Positions 52,996-64,000 of a DNA stretch of 64,000 nucleotides are shown here, in pieces. The position numbers and the translations under genes were made by a program. The stretch comes from Symsagittifera roscoffensis (lineage: Eukaryota; Xenacoelomorpha; Acoela; Convolutidae): contig NC_087070.1 in the NCBI RefSeq assembly GCF_963678635.1, positions 48,155,467-48,219,466 on the forward strand, given 5' to 3'. A model generated the notes under the pieces. It searched no databases. It was not told the origin of the DNA and saw nothing but the letters and a program-made list of their open reading frames with translations. Numbering within the stretch: the first letter of the stretch is position 1; each line of letters starts with the position of its first letter.

Positions 52996-53953
52996 TAGAC
53001 GTTTTTATGGCGCTCCTGGGTGGGACTGATAAAGGCATAAGACCATCATGATTAGCAAGCGTTTCAGCGACGAACCCTCCGCTCTGGCCGTAAACCCGAG
53101 TTAGAGTCCTTAATGACCGTTATTGTACTAGGGGGAAGGTGCGTACCCTCCGCCTAGTACTATTTAGCTTTTTAACTTAGTTAAGATCGAAAATTCCGGG
53201 GGCCGGAGGGTTAGGTGGGAAATCTAGAGCCCGCCTGTCCCGACGTCCCAGGACCAAAAACAATTAAAGAGAAAGCGTAAAACCAAACAAAAATAGCGTA
53301 TAACCAAGAAAAAGCCAAAAACAATTTTAATTGAAAACAAAAAGTACAAAAAACAGTAAAAAAAATCCAAAAAAGACCAAAAACAGTAAAAAACATAAAG
53401 TGAAAGTTTATATGTTATTTCCAGACGAGATGTGATCTAACCTTCCTATTTGTTGTTCTTTCAGATTGATTTATATCATTTCTGATAGAAAGATTGTGTG
53501 TTTTGGTGAAGGGTTGCATACCCTCCCTTGAGTGTAATTTGAGTATTTAAGCACGTTAATGGTGATTGTGCCGGTGGACGGAGGGTAGAGTGGCAAGCTG
53601 ACCGACGTGTTTTACACTCAACAAGGACATCAGGGACAACATCCACAACGACTGTTGGGTATCGTTGAAACAATTTTAGTATCGTTCGGGTACTATTTCA
53701 TCAAAACTTAAGTGGTGGGGGCAAGATTGGCGTGGTCCGATTGTACCCTCCATCGATTACAAATTTCCGAGTTAAGGGTCTTAATTCGGGTATTTTGGTG
53801 CAAAGGAGGGTATACTACTATTCATTAACGACTACTAATAGGTTATTATCCTTATTATATATTACTTATTTCCTATTTAGACCCAAGAAACACCCAAATC
53901 TTGTCGAAAATTATCGATTTTCGACCAAACTATAGACCCCAAATTTTTGGATA
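52996..53953 (+). mobile_element. Leader fragment of old plus-strand element E3
   Basis: After the LTR end comes the conserved primer-binding site, then sequence parallel to the E1 leader: a GC-rich block, an A-rich tract with AAAAACAATT-type runs (53255-53400), and ACCCTCC/GGAGGGT motifs at about 53087, 53148, 53208, 53520, 53580 and 53745. No coding frame. It is cut at 53954 by the E2 LTR. Confidence 0.75.
53008..53022 (+). promoter_or_regulatory. Putative primer-binding site of E3
   Basis: TGGCGCTCCTGGGTG preceded by TTTTA, identical to the E1 site while the surrounding LTR and leader have diverged widely. Confidence 0.55.
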
Positions 53954-54850
53954 TGTAACATTCGCCCCGACGATACATATCGACGGAAAATAAAACTAAG
54001 TCCTAAGACGACTGGCTAACGTCTAAACAGAGCTTTAAATGCTTTTCACCGTCTCTACCAAGCCAGTACTTTTGGTGGTCTTTTCTAACATCGGGTCGAC
54101 AAAAAACGTTACTGCTTTCGGCTTCGGTCAAAACACTCAAATTAACTTAATTACATGCAGAAATAGTGAGCTCATGGCTGGGTCTCAGTATCCCCAGACC
54201 ACGAGGTCACTCCTAAAAACAGGGCTACTACTAGTTATTATATTACAATTGTTTTTGTTCAGTAGATAAAAATCATCATCCCCATCGAAGATGGATCAAC
54301 CCTTTCCCCCAACTCCTAGCTTCTCATCCTTATCAAAATGAATCCAGTTGTTAATTAAATTCAATTCAGGACATGACAAGAAGCTAAAAGTTTATATAAA
54401 AGAATAAAAGTCTCAGTTCCGAAACCCTTCCGGATTCTTGAATCCACTGAATCAAGCTCGTTAATCTTGATTTCTTCTTAATCCGGAAGGCTGCCCTCCA
54501 CCCTTCACCGTTATCTGCAACGGCCTTGCAACAATTGTAGCGACACAATAGTTGCAACTCGGGACGTTCTCTGCTATTCCTGCAATCTGCTGTTGTTTTT
54601 TATCACGATTCTCGTAGTTATCGTCCGCGCAACTAATGTTGTTGTGTTGTTTTCTAGCTTTTCTCAGAAATGTTACGTAATCACTTCGAAAATTTAAAAA
54701 TTAGCAATTTCCGAATCCTTCAACCTTCCCGTGTTGTTCAATTGTTCAAATAACGTTCTTAATTCTTAAAAATCACTAATCCGGAAGGCTCGCTGCTAAA
54801 AATCCGAATTTGCAGAGATTGCATTTTGGCCATTCTGGTCGAATGTCACA
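53954..54850 (-). repeat. 3' LTR of E2
   Basis: 897 bases, ends TGTAACATTCG and CGAATGTCACA on the plus strand, followed inward by the same TACTCCCCGG polypurine region as in E1. It is more diverged from the E1 LTRs than those are from each other. Confidence 0.9.
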
Positions 54851-56267
54851 TACTCCCCGGACAGTCCGGTCAATGTCCTCATTGAATCACGCAATGTTCG
54901 TAAAATAGATACAGTGTCATCGAACAGAATTTACAAAATGCACGAAATTACTTTTATCCACGTCACATCGACTCACTGCAGAATACAAATGGCATCATAC
55001 TACATCACTATAGCATTCAAATTCTTTCATTAATCTGCACATTGAGGATATGACTTATGATAAAACATATTTTCTGACTTCCAGTGTCAATGTCCCGATT
55101 AAAACTTTTTCTCTTAGATTTAAAAGGTGCTGGCTTGCAGGACAGTCCTGTCAACCAACAAGCTAAAATTTTCCTACTATGCTTTTCCCTTCGGAAATCT
55201 TGCTTGTTATTGTCCTGAATATTAAAACTAAGAAACTCTGTGGTTAGAAAGAACAATGAAACAATCTCCCTCTTCGAGAGATTACTCAAGCCTTCCATGT
55301 CACCACAAAGTGATCAGTTCTCCTAGCTGATTAAAAACAGTCATGCAGGCTGGAATATTTTAATATACTCCTTCACTTAAGCCTTTCTAAATAAATAGTA
55401 AGTGAGTGTCTCTAAAGCCACTTCACTAAAATCAAAATGCAAATTTATAAATGTAACAATTTCAAAACTCTAATTTCCGAATCCTTAGCAATTTCCATTA
55501 GCAATTTCCGAATCCTTCAACCTTCCCGTGTTGTTCAATTGTTCAAATAACGTTCTTAATTCTTAAAAATCACTAATCCGGAAGGCTCGCTGCTAAAAAT
55601 CCGAATTTGCAGAGATTGCATTTTGGCCATTCTGGTCGAATGTCACATACTCCCCGGACAGTCCGGTCAATGTCCTCATTGAATCACGCAATGTTCGTAA
55701 AATAGATACAGTGTCATCGAACAGAATTTACAAAATGCACGAAATTACTTTTATCCACGTCACATCGACTCACTGCAGAATACAAATGGCATCATACTAC
55801 ATCACTATAGCATTCAAATTCTTTCATTAATCTGCACATTGAGGATATGACTTATGATAAAACATATTTTCTGACTTCCAGTGTCAATGTCCCGATTAAA
55901 ACTTTTTCTCTTAGATTTAAAAGGTGCTGGCTTGCAGGACAGTCCTGTCAACCAACAAGCTAAAATTTTCCTACTATGCTTTTCCCTTCGGAAATCTTGC
56001 TTGTTATTGTCCTGAATATTAAAACTAAGAAACTCTGTGGTTAGAAAGAACAATGAAACAATCTCCCTCTTCGAGAGATTACTCAAGCCTTCCATGTCAC
56101 CACAAAGTGATCAGTTCTCCTAGCTGATTAAAAACAGTCATGCAGGCTGGAATATTTTAATATACTCCTTCACTTAAGCCTTTCTAAATAAATAGTAAGT
56201 GAGTGTCTCTAAAGCCACTTCACTAAAATCAAAATGCAAATTTATAAATGTAACAATTTCAAAACTC
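54701..56267 (-). repeat. 797-base-offset tandem duplication inside E2
   Basis: 54701-55470 is repeated as 55498-56267. It covers the last 150 bases of the LTR and most of the 3' UTR, so E2 carries an extra partial LTR end (to 55647). The join at 55471-55497 has a 27-base filler made of shuffled pieces AATTTCCGAATCCTT and AGCAATTTCC copied from the adjacent repeat start. Confidence 0.9.
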
Positions 56268-56468
56268 AACTAAATGTTTCAGTTTTCAATTACAACTTGG
56301 TTGCTTGGTTTTCACTTGATTTTTTTCACACACATAAAACAATTCTGAGTTTTAACTTTTCCTTCATTACTCCTTTGTTTTCTTCTTTTTTTCGTCGTGT
56401 AGAAGTTCTAAAACTTCTAAATTCTTCTAATTTTTGTCTCTCTTTCCATCTTGCTTTTCGGTCATTCG

Positions 56469-59101
56469 TCAATGCTCCATTTCTTCCTCCTGTGATACTG
56501 ACTCTGCACTCTCTGTCTCCGTATCTTGTAACACATCATTAGCTATCCTGACGCTGCTGGAAGCCGTCCTCCAACACTTCTGCTCTTCTACCCTCTGTTT
56601 GCAGCAAGGTAGCGGATCCACGTTAGATTCTCTGTTCCTGCAGAAGCTGTTGTGGAGACACAACGTCACGTTTCTCTCCAAATCTTCTTTCAGCATCTCT
56701 GCTTTCTCCTTTCCACTACGTTCACTCGTCCTGGAAATTCTTTTCACAGCGGTGGTCACTGCATTTCGATGAGTCACGAGAGCTCGCTTAAAAGCTCCTG
56801 CTCCAATGTCCAGCTGATATTCACTGTACACTTTGCCATGCTTCGACATATGCTTTTTCGCATATTCATACAACCATGCAGTCATGTTAGCTCTGAACCA
56901 TGGCATCAATCGTTTCCTCGCCCATATCTTCTTCACTTCCATCGGAATGTTTAGAATTTTGCACATTGTCTCAAAAAGATCTAAATCTTTTAGACAATCT
57001 AACTTCCGCAACTGTTCTCTCGTCGGTGCCTCCTGTCTGTTATTTTCTCTCACATGAGCTTCCAGCCATCGTATCGCCATCATAACTCCCACTATCACTA
57101 TTGTTACGGGCTGTGATAAATCTGGGAAACCCGTGGAGAGCAGCTCTCCAGAGTCCCAGATCAACATCAGATTACTACGCTTGGGATACCACCAGGTCTG
57201 CAGCAAGCAGTGGCAAGGAAACTCGTCATGCGTCAACATGATGCTCCTCCAATTACGTTTTCCCGAAGCTTCCAGCAATGGTTCCACTTCCATCATCACT
57301 CGGTGGACTTCATCATTCTCATCTACTGCATTGTAATCTGTGACAGTTGATCCTCTCTGTTTCTGTCTCTCGAAGTCACTGAAGTTCCCGCTCACATATC
57401 CCATGAACTTCTTTCCTAATATTGACTCCAATTCTTCTTTGGTTCTCTCTGGAACTGCTGAGAACATCTTACATAGCAACTCGTATGACTTCTCGGACAT
57501 TCTCGCCAGTCTCACACACTTCGGCACTGAGAAGGCTTGATCCACAATCGTTCTTGTACTCTTCACGTCCACAGCTACAAAATGTACAGGGTATCTGCTC
57601 TTGCACATTGGAGCCAATGTTGAACCCACCAAATATCGTGCTTCTGATGGTCTACAATAAATCTCACTGTGTCTGAGTTCATTTCCGTCTCAATTGATTC
57701 CCTCCATTTTCCTATGTAATTCTGCTCAGTCTGCAGAACTCCTGGGAATACTTCTACACTGATGGCTGTGACCATCTCATGTTTCTGTTGTAGATTCAAT
57801 AGTGACTCTAAAGAACCAAACATGCTGTAGAATCCTAGTGCAGTCACTAGATTCACATCGGTTCCTCCATGGCAATTTGCTATCAGTTCCGTTTCTGTTC
57901 TTGCTTTCATCACTACGTTTCCAAACAATACCGTCAATTGCTTGTGTTGTTTTTCCAGGGTCTTCACGCAGTCCAGACCTCCACAAACGTGACCCTCCAG
58001 TCCACAAACTTCCGCCAGACAGCTACCAAGTTTGACCCAGTCTTCTGGTCCCCAGCCAGGCAACTCCACTTTATCTTCCCCGTTGCTCTTAGAGGCCATT
58101 ATCATCACATTATATATGATGTTGAGGTCACGCAGGTTACAGTCTGCATTCAGTTCCCTCTGTACGTCTTGTGTCGCCCGTAATATTGAGTCAGCGTTGG
58201 GACTAGGACACCATGATGGCCTCATCAATTCCCACACTGCCATCAAGCTCGTTCTCGGTAATTCATCTGAGAATCCCAACCCAAACTCCACTCTTTTATC
58301 GGATTTTGGTACTGAAGGTGCAGTCACCTCTTCTTCCAAGACCAGTCCCAATTTGGCCTGTGTATTGTTAACACTCTTAATCGTTACAATTCTGGACGTC
58401 CAGAATCCTAGCAACACCGCCTGCTCATAATCGAAGAAGCAATCGCGTATGTCTTCACTCAGGAAAGGATTGTACGCGATCCCTATGATCCCTGATACGT
58501 AGCTATACGATTTCTTCTTGATCGGTCCACAGTATTCACTGGATTTGGGCAATGCTCCCATAGATTCTTTAGTGAGTCTCAGCTCCTTGTTTGAGAACCT
58601 CCTGATTTCGTCTATCTTTTTCATGGGTTCCAATTCCTCAGGTTCTTTCATGTTCACCCTCATCGGTTTACTTTGCTGCATATCCAGCAGTGCTAGCAAG
58701 AATAAGGCTTTCGTTCGCTCATCGCCTTCCCTCAACACTTTAACACAAGTGTTTAATGCAGGTACTGAAATCTGCTCTATCAGGAATCGAATGAAACAGA
58801 GAGCGTCTCTCCGCTTTGCACACGCTACTGCTGCTCCCTCTTGGACTATCAGGTCCCTCAGGTTCGTCATAAGAAAAACCTTCTCTTCTTTTGATCTCTT
58901 CCTTTCTTCTGAATCATATTCTTCGCGAGTCAGTCCCATCATGCACCAGGCGAACCTGAGTTGTAACTCTGTTCTCACGTAAGGCACTGCCACGAGAGCA
59001 TGTATTCTTGGCGTAGTCCTCATTTCTTCTTCGAAATACCTTAATACTACTGCTTTCCATGGAAGGCTCACCAACTGCTCTATCGTTTCTGCTTGTATGT
59101 C
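56469..59101 (-). pseudogene. E2 ORF3, C-terminal third, broken
   Basis: Close match to the end of E1 ORF3. It reads through the two places where E1 has stops, but has its own one-base deletion near 57676, which shifts 57575-59074 relative to 56469-57632, and a TAA at about 59111 before ASSDV. It shows the same WDSGELL and PITIV...GVMM segment as E1. Ends SVSQEEEMEH as in E1. Confidence 0.85.
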
Positions 59102-62100
59102 AGACGACGCTTAAGTCCCGTACGCCTTCTGCTTGAGGGTGGTGCCTTGCAACATCGTTTCCAGATAACCCTCCATGGCTTTTTCGTCTTCCAGGGCCAT
59201 TACATACCCTCTAGCCGAGTTTCGGTATTCTAACATCTCCATGTATCCACCGGTGGGTTCATCTATCGACACAGTCTCCGACACTGTTAGTCGGTTATAT
59301 TCCACTGGTGTTAGCTGTCCTGCGACACTTCCCTTTCCATGATTCATGGGAGACGGCTTGAAGTCTTTCATTGTGCTCTCTCCACATTGGCTGAGTATTT
59401 CCATTTCTAAGGTTGCTCCAGTCAGAGTGCGGTCACTCCTTTTGGATTTATAACCTGTTGACTTTATCCCCGCCATGAGAATGGGTGGCACCATCGCTAT
59501 ATCAGTTAACATTTTATCTGTGCCAGGCAGTTGATAATCACCTTGCCCCAAATCCATGACCTCCTCAACTCGTGTCGAGATGCCTTCATCCGCTGGCTCA
59601 GTCGTTTCCAACGTATCTGCATTATTCTTAAGATCACTGAAGATGTTGAAATCCAGGCTGGATGTTCCTCCTGTCGATGCCCTGTCGTCTTCCCCACCAG
59701 CTTGATCTTGTTGCATGGGTTCTTCGGTTTGACGGCTTCCACCCTGTCCGTCATTTCCTTCGGACTTATCCTTGTTCGAGCTCGATGGTCCTTGTTCGTC
59801 ATTGTCGGCTTCTTCCTGGAATCTCGGTATGAGCAATGTACCGGCCGATTCATCTTCCTCTTCTCCATGGACCACTTTGATTTCTTCGCAGCCGAAGGGT
59901 GCTAGGAAGGTTCTCGTCTGCAGTATTCCTCCCACTCTCATCTCCTGTTTTACAATAGTCAGGATCAATGAGGCTTCAGGCAGTTCGGTCCTGCCTCTCA
60001 TCCTCATCGGAGCTAAGCCTAATCCCTTCTATTCCTCATCAAATCTTCCAGGCTTGGGAGTCGCGGCGTTGCTTATTCGCCTTCTCGTCGCTTGATCCGT
60101 GTATGCAAATCGTGTGTACTGTAACACGGCGGCATTTCTCCCTACAAAGTATGGATCCATCGTTCCCACGAAATTCCCTACTCTCCTTTCATTGGTTTCG
60201 AATGCTCTCAACCTAGGAGTTTGTACCACGGAGACTGCTCCGAGCAACATCCTTCTTATCAGAGGGAATTCAGGGATTGCCTCCGGCAGCTTCTTGTAAT
60301 CGTCCCAGTCCTTCGTCTCTTCTCTCACTTTGTGATATGCTGCAGTGAGACGAGGCACTCTGGTTATTTCACCATTCGTTTTGTCATAGGATCTCAGATT
60401 CCAAAGCTTTGGAAACACCTCGATGTGTCCTCTTTCTACTTCTCCCATGCGATCACGGAAGTGATCGTCAAAATTGATGACTATCATCTCTGGCTCCGAT
60501 GTTTTCGCAAATAACAGATCTTCACTCATGAGCTCCCGCAATGTGTGCTGCTCACACCAGTTCAGTGTACTACCGTCCACTGCCGATATGAGGTTCAGGT
60601 GCAGCACCGACCTCCTATATGCTTCCACTTTAACGTCAGGGAACGCAAATGTGACTGCTGGTCCATAGATCACTGTCACGAACTCCGTGACTCCTCTGAT
60701 CAGCGCCAAGGGATCGGTTCTCATGGCCAAGCTCAGATCAGTTAACAGCGGCATGCCTCCAACATGTCGTCTAACATCCTCCTCTCTCTCAATCGTCTCG
60801 TCTTCCAAAGCGATTTTGTTGCAAGAGATACTGGATAAGAGTGTGTCTCAGGTCTCTTATCTTGTTCCACGAGTCCGTGGATTTCTTCATATCCAAGTTC
60901 CTTACTCTCTCTTTCATCTGCTCTGGACAACGTGCCAGTTTCATCAGTCCTCCCAAGTTTCCATGGGTAATTGCAATCAATGTCAGAAGTCCGTGTAGCC
61001 GCATGTTCTGGATTCCATCGGTGAGCAGTATCACCGGTCCTTTCACGAAACTCTCTGCTCCAAATGTCACGAACAAGGCTATTAGTTCCACTATCGATAC
61101 TTCCACTACTGCTTGGAGGATTTCTTTTATCAAGTAGTGCGAGACTTTCGGGTAAACTTTTGCCAAGAAGGACGCGGTCCATCCGGCTCCCAACCCTTCC
61201 AGCATGCTGTTTGTCCTTTCAAAGCCCTCCTGTCCCTTCACTTCCCGGGTCCAGAAGGTTTCCAGAGTAATCTGACACATCCTGTTCACAAATTCAGCGG
61301 TCTTTTCTCCAGCATTTTCCGCCAGGTGCACCTCCTTCAACAAGTAGGCATGTATCTTTGTGATCATCGCGGGGCCTTGCTCAAAAGCATCTGCACCCAA
61401 TGCCGCTACTCTAGGGTTCAGGTGTAGCCACTGGTTGGCTTCCGGCTTGGTTCTCAGAATCATCGCCTCCAGATGAGCTCTCGTCTCTAGTGAATTTTTC
61501 CTTCTTGTGTCTTCACCTGCCACTTTCATTGCTCGGAACCATAAGTCGTTGGACATTGCCGCGATCACTCGATGGTCGTCGTCTATTCCCGGCTTCAGTT
61601 TGAGTTGCCGACTGAAATTGGACAGTTCCAACCCCAGCACCTCGTCCAACACTAACATGTGTAGCGCATGGTCCTTGAGTCTTCTCATCGCGTTTGAGAT
61701 ATCTGACCATACTGCAGGCAGTTCAGCCTTAAGTGGCCTCAGGTTTTCCATCTCTATCATGCGATTCGGGGCTGATATGATCACATCATATTTTCATTCC
61801 GAAAGTAAGGCCACAATCGCATACGCAAATTTCAGAGATATGCATATCCCGGAGACAACGCGAATACTACTCTCAGTGTCACTTTATTGAATGACCCCTC
61901 CTTCGTCGCATCCACCACTTGACCCATCGACTCAAGGATATCTTTTATCGCTGGCCATACAGCGTTCTCTGCCATTGTAGGATCTCTGAGTCTGCTCTCA
62001 GAAAACCTCTACTGTGTAGATGGTCATTGATGCCAGCGAACACGATCGTAATTGGGTTCATGTCCGTCTGCCTTTGCACCCCTATAGCCAAAGATATCGA

Positions 62101-62787
62101 TTGCAGTAAGTCCAAGTCGACCGCTGCCAACATTATGACGTCCGGCCAAAACAAAGACTTGGAGGTGTACACGAACTCTGAATTCGCTACTACCATAATC
62201 TTGGCCTTCCTCATTTCTGCTTTGTGGTAGGCGGCGAAGATGGTCTCATCTTTCTTTATCGCTGTCAATCCGACATATCTTTGGGCATCACCATCTTGGT
62301 TCACTAGTTTTGGGTATACTCTTTCCTTCACATGACCAGGAGGTGTCGTCAGCTGCCTGAATATCTTCACGTGTTGTCCAATCGGCGCTCTCGTCGTCAG
62401 GAATCTTCCTGGTCTCTCTTCACGAATCCCCTCATCATGATTCAGCCTCACATCTTGCAATGGTCTCGCATTCACTGGTCCTATCGTGTTGTTAGAGGGC
62501 AGTCCCTCCAAGTCAGCAAGTCTCAAGGCCGTCGTGGAGCTGAAATTTATGCTAGCGGCTATCAACCAGTCTACGCCGGTTATCGAGTACAATCTGCTGA
62601 CGGATAGCGTCGCTCCATTCAGCATCCTCCTCGCATCTTCGATGAAGCTTACCCTCTATAGATCCAGCTTCATTAGCTCGTCTTTGTATATATGCCAGGG
62701 AGACGGTATGGGTCTTGACCACATCAACGAGCCTCTGCTCGGACGTCTCTCCTCTCGACTGGTACTTGTCGTCTCCGATCTAGTGTC
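59102..62787 (-). pseudogene. E2 ORF3, middle part, broken
   Basis: Matches E1 ORF3 about residues 580-2140. Damage relative to E1: an in-frame 606-base deletion at about 59573 removing some 202 residues, a Trp-to-stop change near 60027, an 8-base loss near 60805 causing a frameshift, and a small deletion near 61833 with another shift. The FAGINDHLHSRG segment of the second SGNH-like region is kept (about 62030). Confidence 0.85.
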
Positions 62788-64000
62788 CTATCTAGTGTCC
62801 GATCTAGACGTGCCGGCTGTCTCTTCGATTGGGTTGACAGGTCCTATTCTTCTCCTAGGATGGATGGTCCTCCTCATCGGCGCTTCTCCCAATCGATCTT
62901 GTACGTCTGTCCTCTGACCTGGTTCGCTGGAGCTTTCTTGCCTGTAGTTCGTGACGGCCGGGACCGTACCCAAGCGTGTTTCCAAGCTAGGAGGCCCAAA
63001 GGTGGTAATCACCGAGTCACTCACTGTTCCTTCTTCCTTCAGCACTCCTGTGTCAAAGAGTTCTGCTTCCAGCTCGTCCAACCGCTCTTGGAAGACTCGA
63101 TTCAACCAAGCTTGTCCTTCGATACTGTCGAAGTGGATGCCGTCCGTGGTCAGTCTGGCCTGATCCATAGCTCTCAACTCATGTTCGATGTTCATGAGGA
63201 TCATTCTTCCGGCGTTCCGACTTGCGAGGTTCCTCAAGATGTTATTCCACCTGACGACTCCCTTGTTATGCCTTCTTCCTGATGCTGTCAGGCTTCTCGC
63301 GTTCATTGGCACAGTGCAAACGGTCAGTACCGCGCAATTGAATTTCTGCCAATGGGTCGTAAGCAAACACACCATCATTGACTCCCATAATGCTTCCTGT
63401 TCATCTGAACCTCTGGAGATGTCATTCGTCCCAACTAAGATCATCACATTGGTGATCCTCCCTGGATTCATCAGTTCCACCATCCGATATAATTGGGCTA
63501 TCGTCGCGCCTCCAAAGGCCATCACCGTGGTGACCCACGAGGTCCTCAAATTCGACAGCACCTTGACCAAGCTGTCTCCCAGTATCAGATGAGATGTCCC
63601 GAGTGGTGGTTGCTGCAGGTTTACTGCCGGGCTCAGAGTAGCTCGATTGAAGCAGGCCCTCGGATCTGTCTCCGGAACTCCCGTGAAATTATATTTCAAT
63701 TGATTATTCTTTTGCACGTCTATTATGCGAGACACTTTCTTCGCTGGCATCTTCCGTACTTTCCTCTCTGGGATTCTCGAGCTCCCCTTGAGTGGTGTCA
63801 CGTCACTTATCCCCTGTCTGATCACGGTCTGGGAGAGTCGTACTTTGCCCGTATCGTCAATCGTTCCATAGGGTGCAGTCACCCCGGAACCTGGCGCATT
63901 CTTGTTGGCGACCAGTCGTCCAGCTGTCTCTATCAGCTTCCTCACTGTCTGTTCCACGACGGGGTCACCCAAGGTGTCACTAGGATCCGGGATCGTTACT
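62788..64000 (-). pseudogene. E2 ORF3, N-terminal part with SGNH domain, cut by window end
   Basis: A 394-codon stretch of the SGNH region. ILGDSL, VGTNDISRG and TTDGIHFD are all kept. It ends at a TAG created by a 12-base tandem duplication (TATCTAGTGTCC) at about 62779-62800. The frame is open to the right edge, and the start lies outside the window. Confidence 0.85.

Larger units (their letters stand above)
53954..64000 (-). mobile_element. E2: second giant LTR element, incomplete in window
   Basis: Same orientation and layout as the 3' half of E1: 3' LTR, 3' UTR and ORF3 up to about residue 285, where the window ends. It is clearly an independent copy since it has its own indels, a 606-base deletion and a 797-base tandem duplication. 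Only its 3' part is visible. Confidence 0.9.

Noticed and set aside
27866-64000. Maverick/Polinton or DNA virus
   Set aside because: No DNA polymerase B, packaging ATPase or double jelly-roll capsid; LTRs, RT, RNase H and integrase define an LTR retroelement.

Overview
The window looks like nematode chromosome, probably Caenorhabditis or a close rhabditid. It is AT-rich, has short introns with TTTNAG-type acceptors and a likely spliced-leader acceptor just before a start codon, and carries a proteasome ATPase gene clearly related to nematode rpt-4. There are only two host genes. One, on the minus strand at 7592-11841 in four exons, encodes a flavin-reductase-fold protein with an extra C-terminal domain. 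The other, on the minus strand at 25252-26544 in two exons, encodes the 26S proteasome ATPase RPT-4 (PSMC6).

The left 18 kb is otherwise non-coding. It holds several decayed dispersed-repeat families, inverted-repeat (MITE-like) elements, tRNA-derived SINE or pseudo-tRNA segments and a decayed BEL/Pao integrase relic. From 18273 to 25213 a 2.31-kb unit is repeated three times in tandem and runs into the rpt-4 3' UTR. Each unit carries two tRNA-like segments.

The right 37 kb is a nest of mobile elements. A broken Penelope-like reverse transcriptase (26770-27679) is interrupted by an old plus-strand LTR element, E3. The E3 5' LTR was split by a 24.5-kb minus-strand LTR retrotransposon, E1 (27866-52403). 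E1 has 913-bp LTRs and a 5-bp AATAT duplication at its edges. A relative of E1, E2 (53954 to past the right end of the window), is inserted in the E3 leader, also on the minus strand.

In its sense direction E1 reads: 5' LTR, a 3-kb leader with a putative primer-binding site and about 16 copies of a CCGGAGGGGT-like motif, Gag (coiled coil, capsid, two zinc knuckles), Pol (protease, Ty3-type RT, RNase H, long linker, integrase), an acidic linker ending in a macro (ADP-ribose-binding-like) domain, then a separate ORF3 of about 2,970 codons with an intact-looking SGNH/GDSL hydrolase domain and two degenerate related segments, a 0.8-kb 3' UTR, a short polypurine tract and the 3' LTR. The size, the macro domain on Pol and the giant esterase-bearing ORF3 in the position of env are the most notable content. 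Both copies are broken by point stops and frameshifts, but they are broken at different places, so each confirms the reading of the other.
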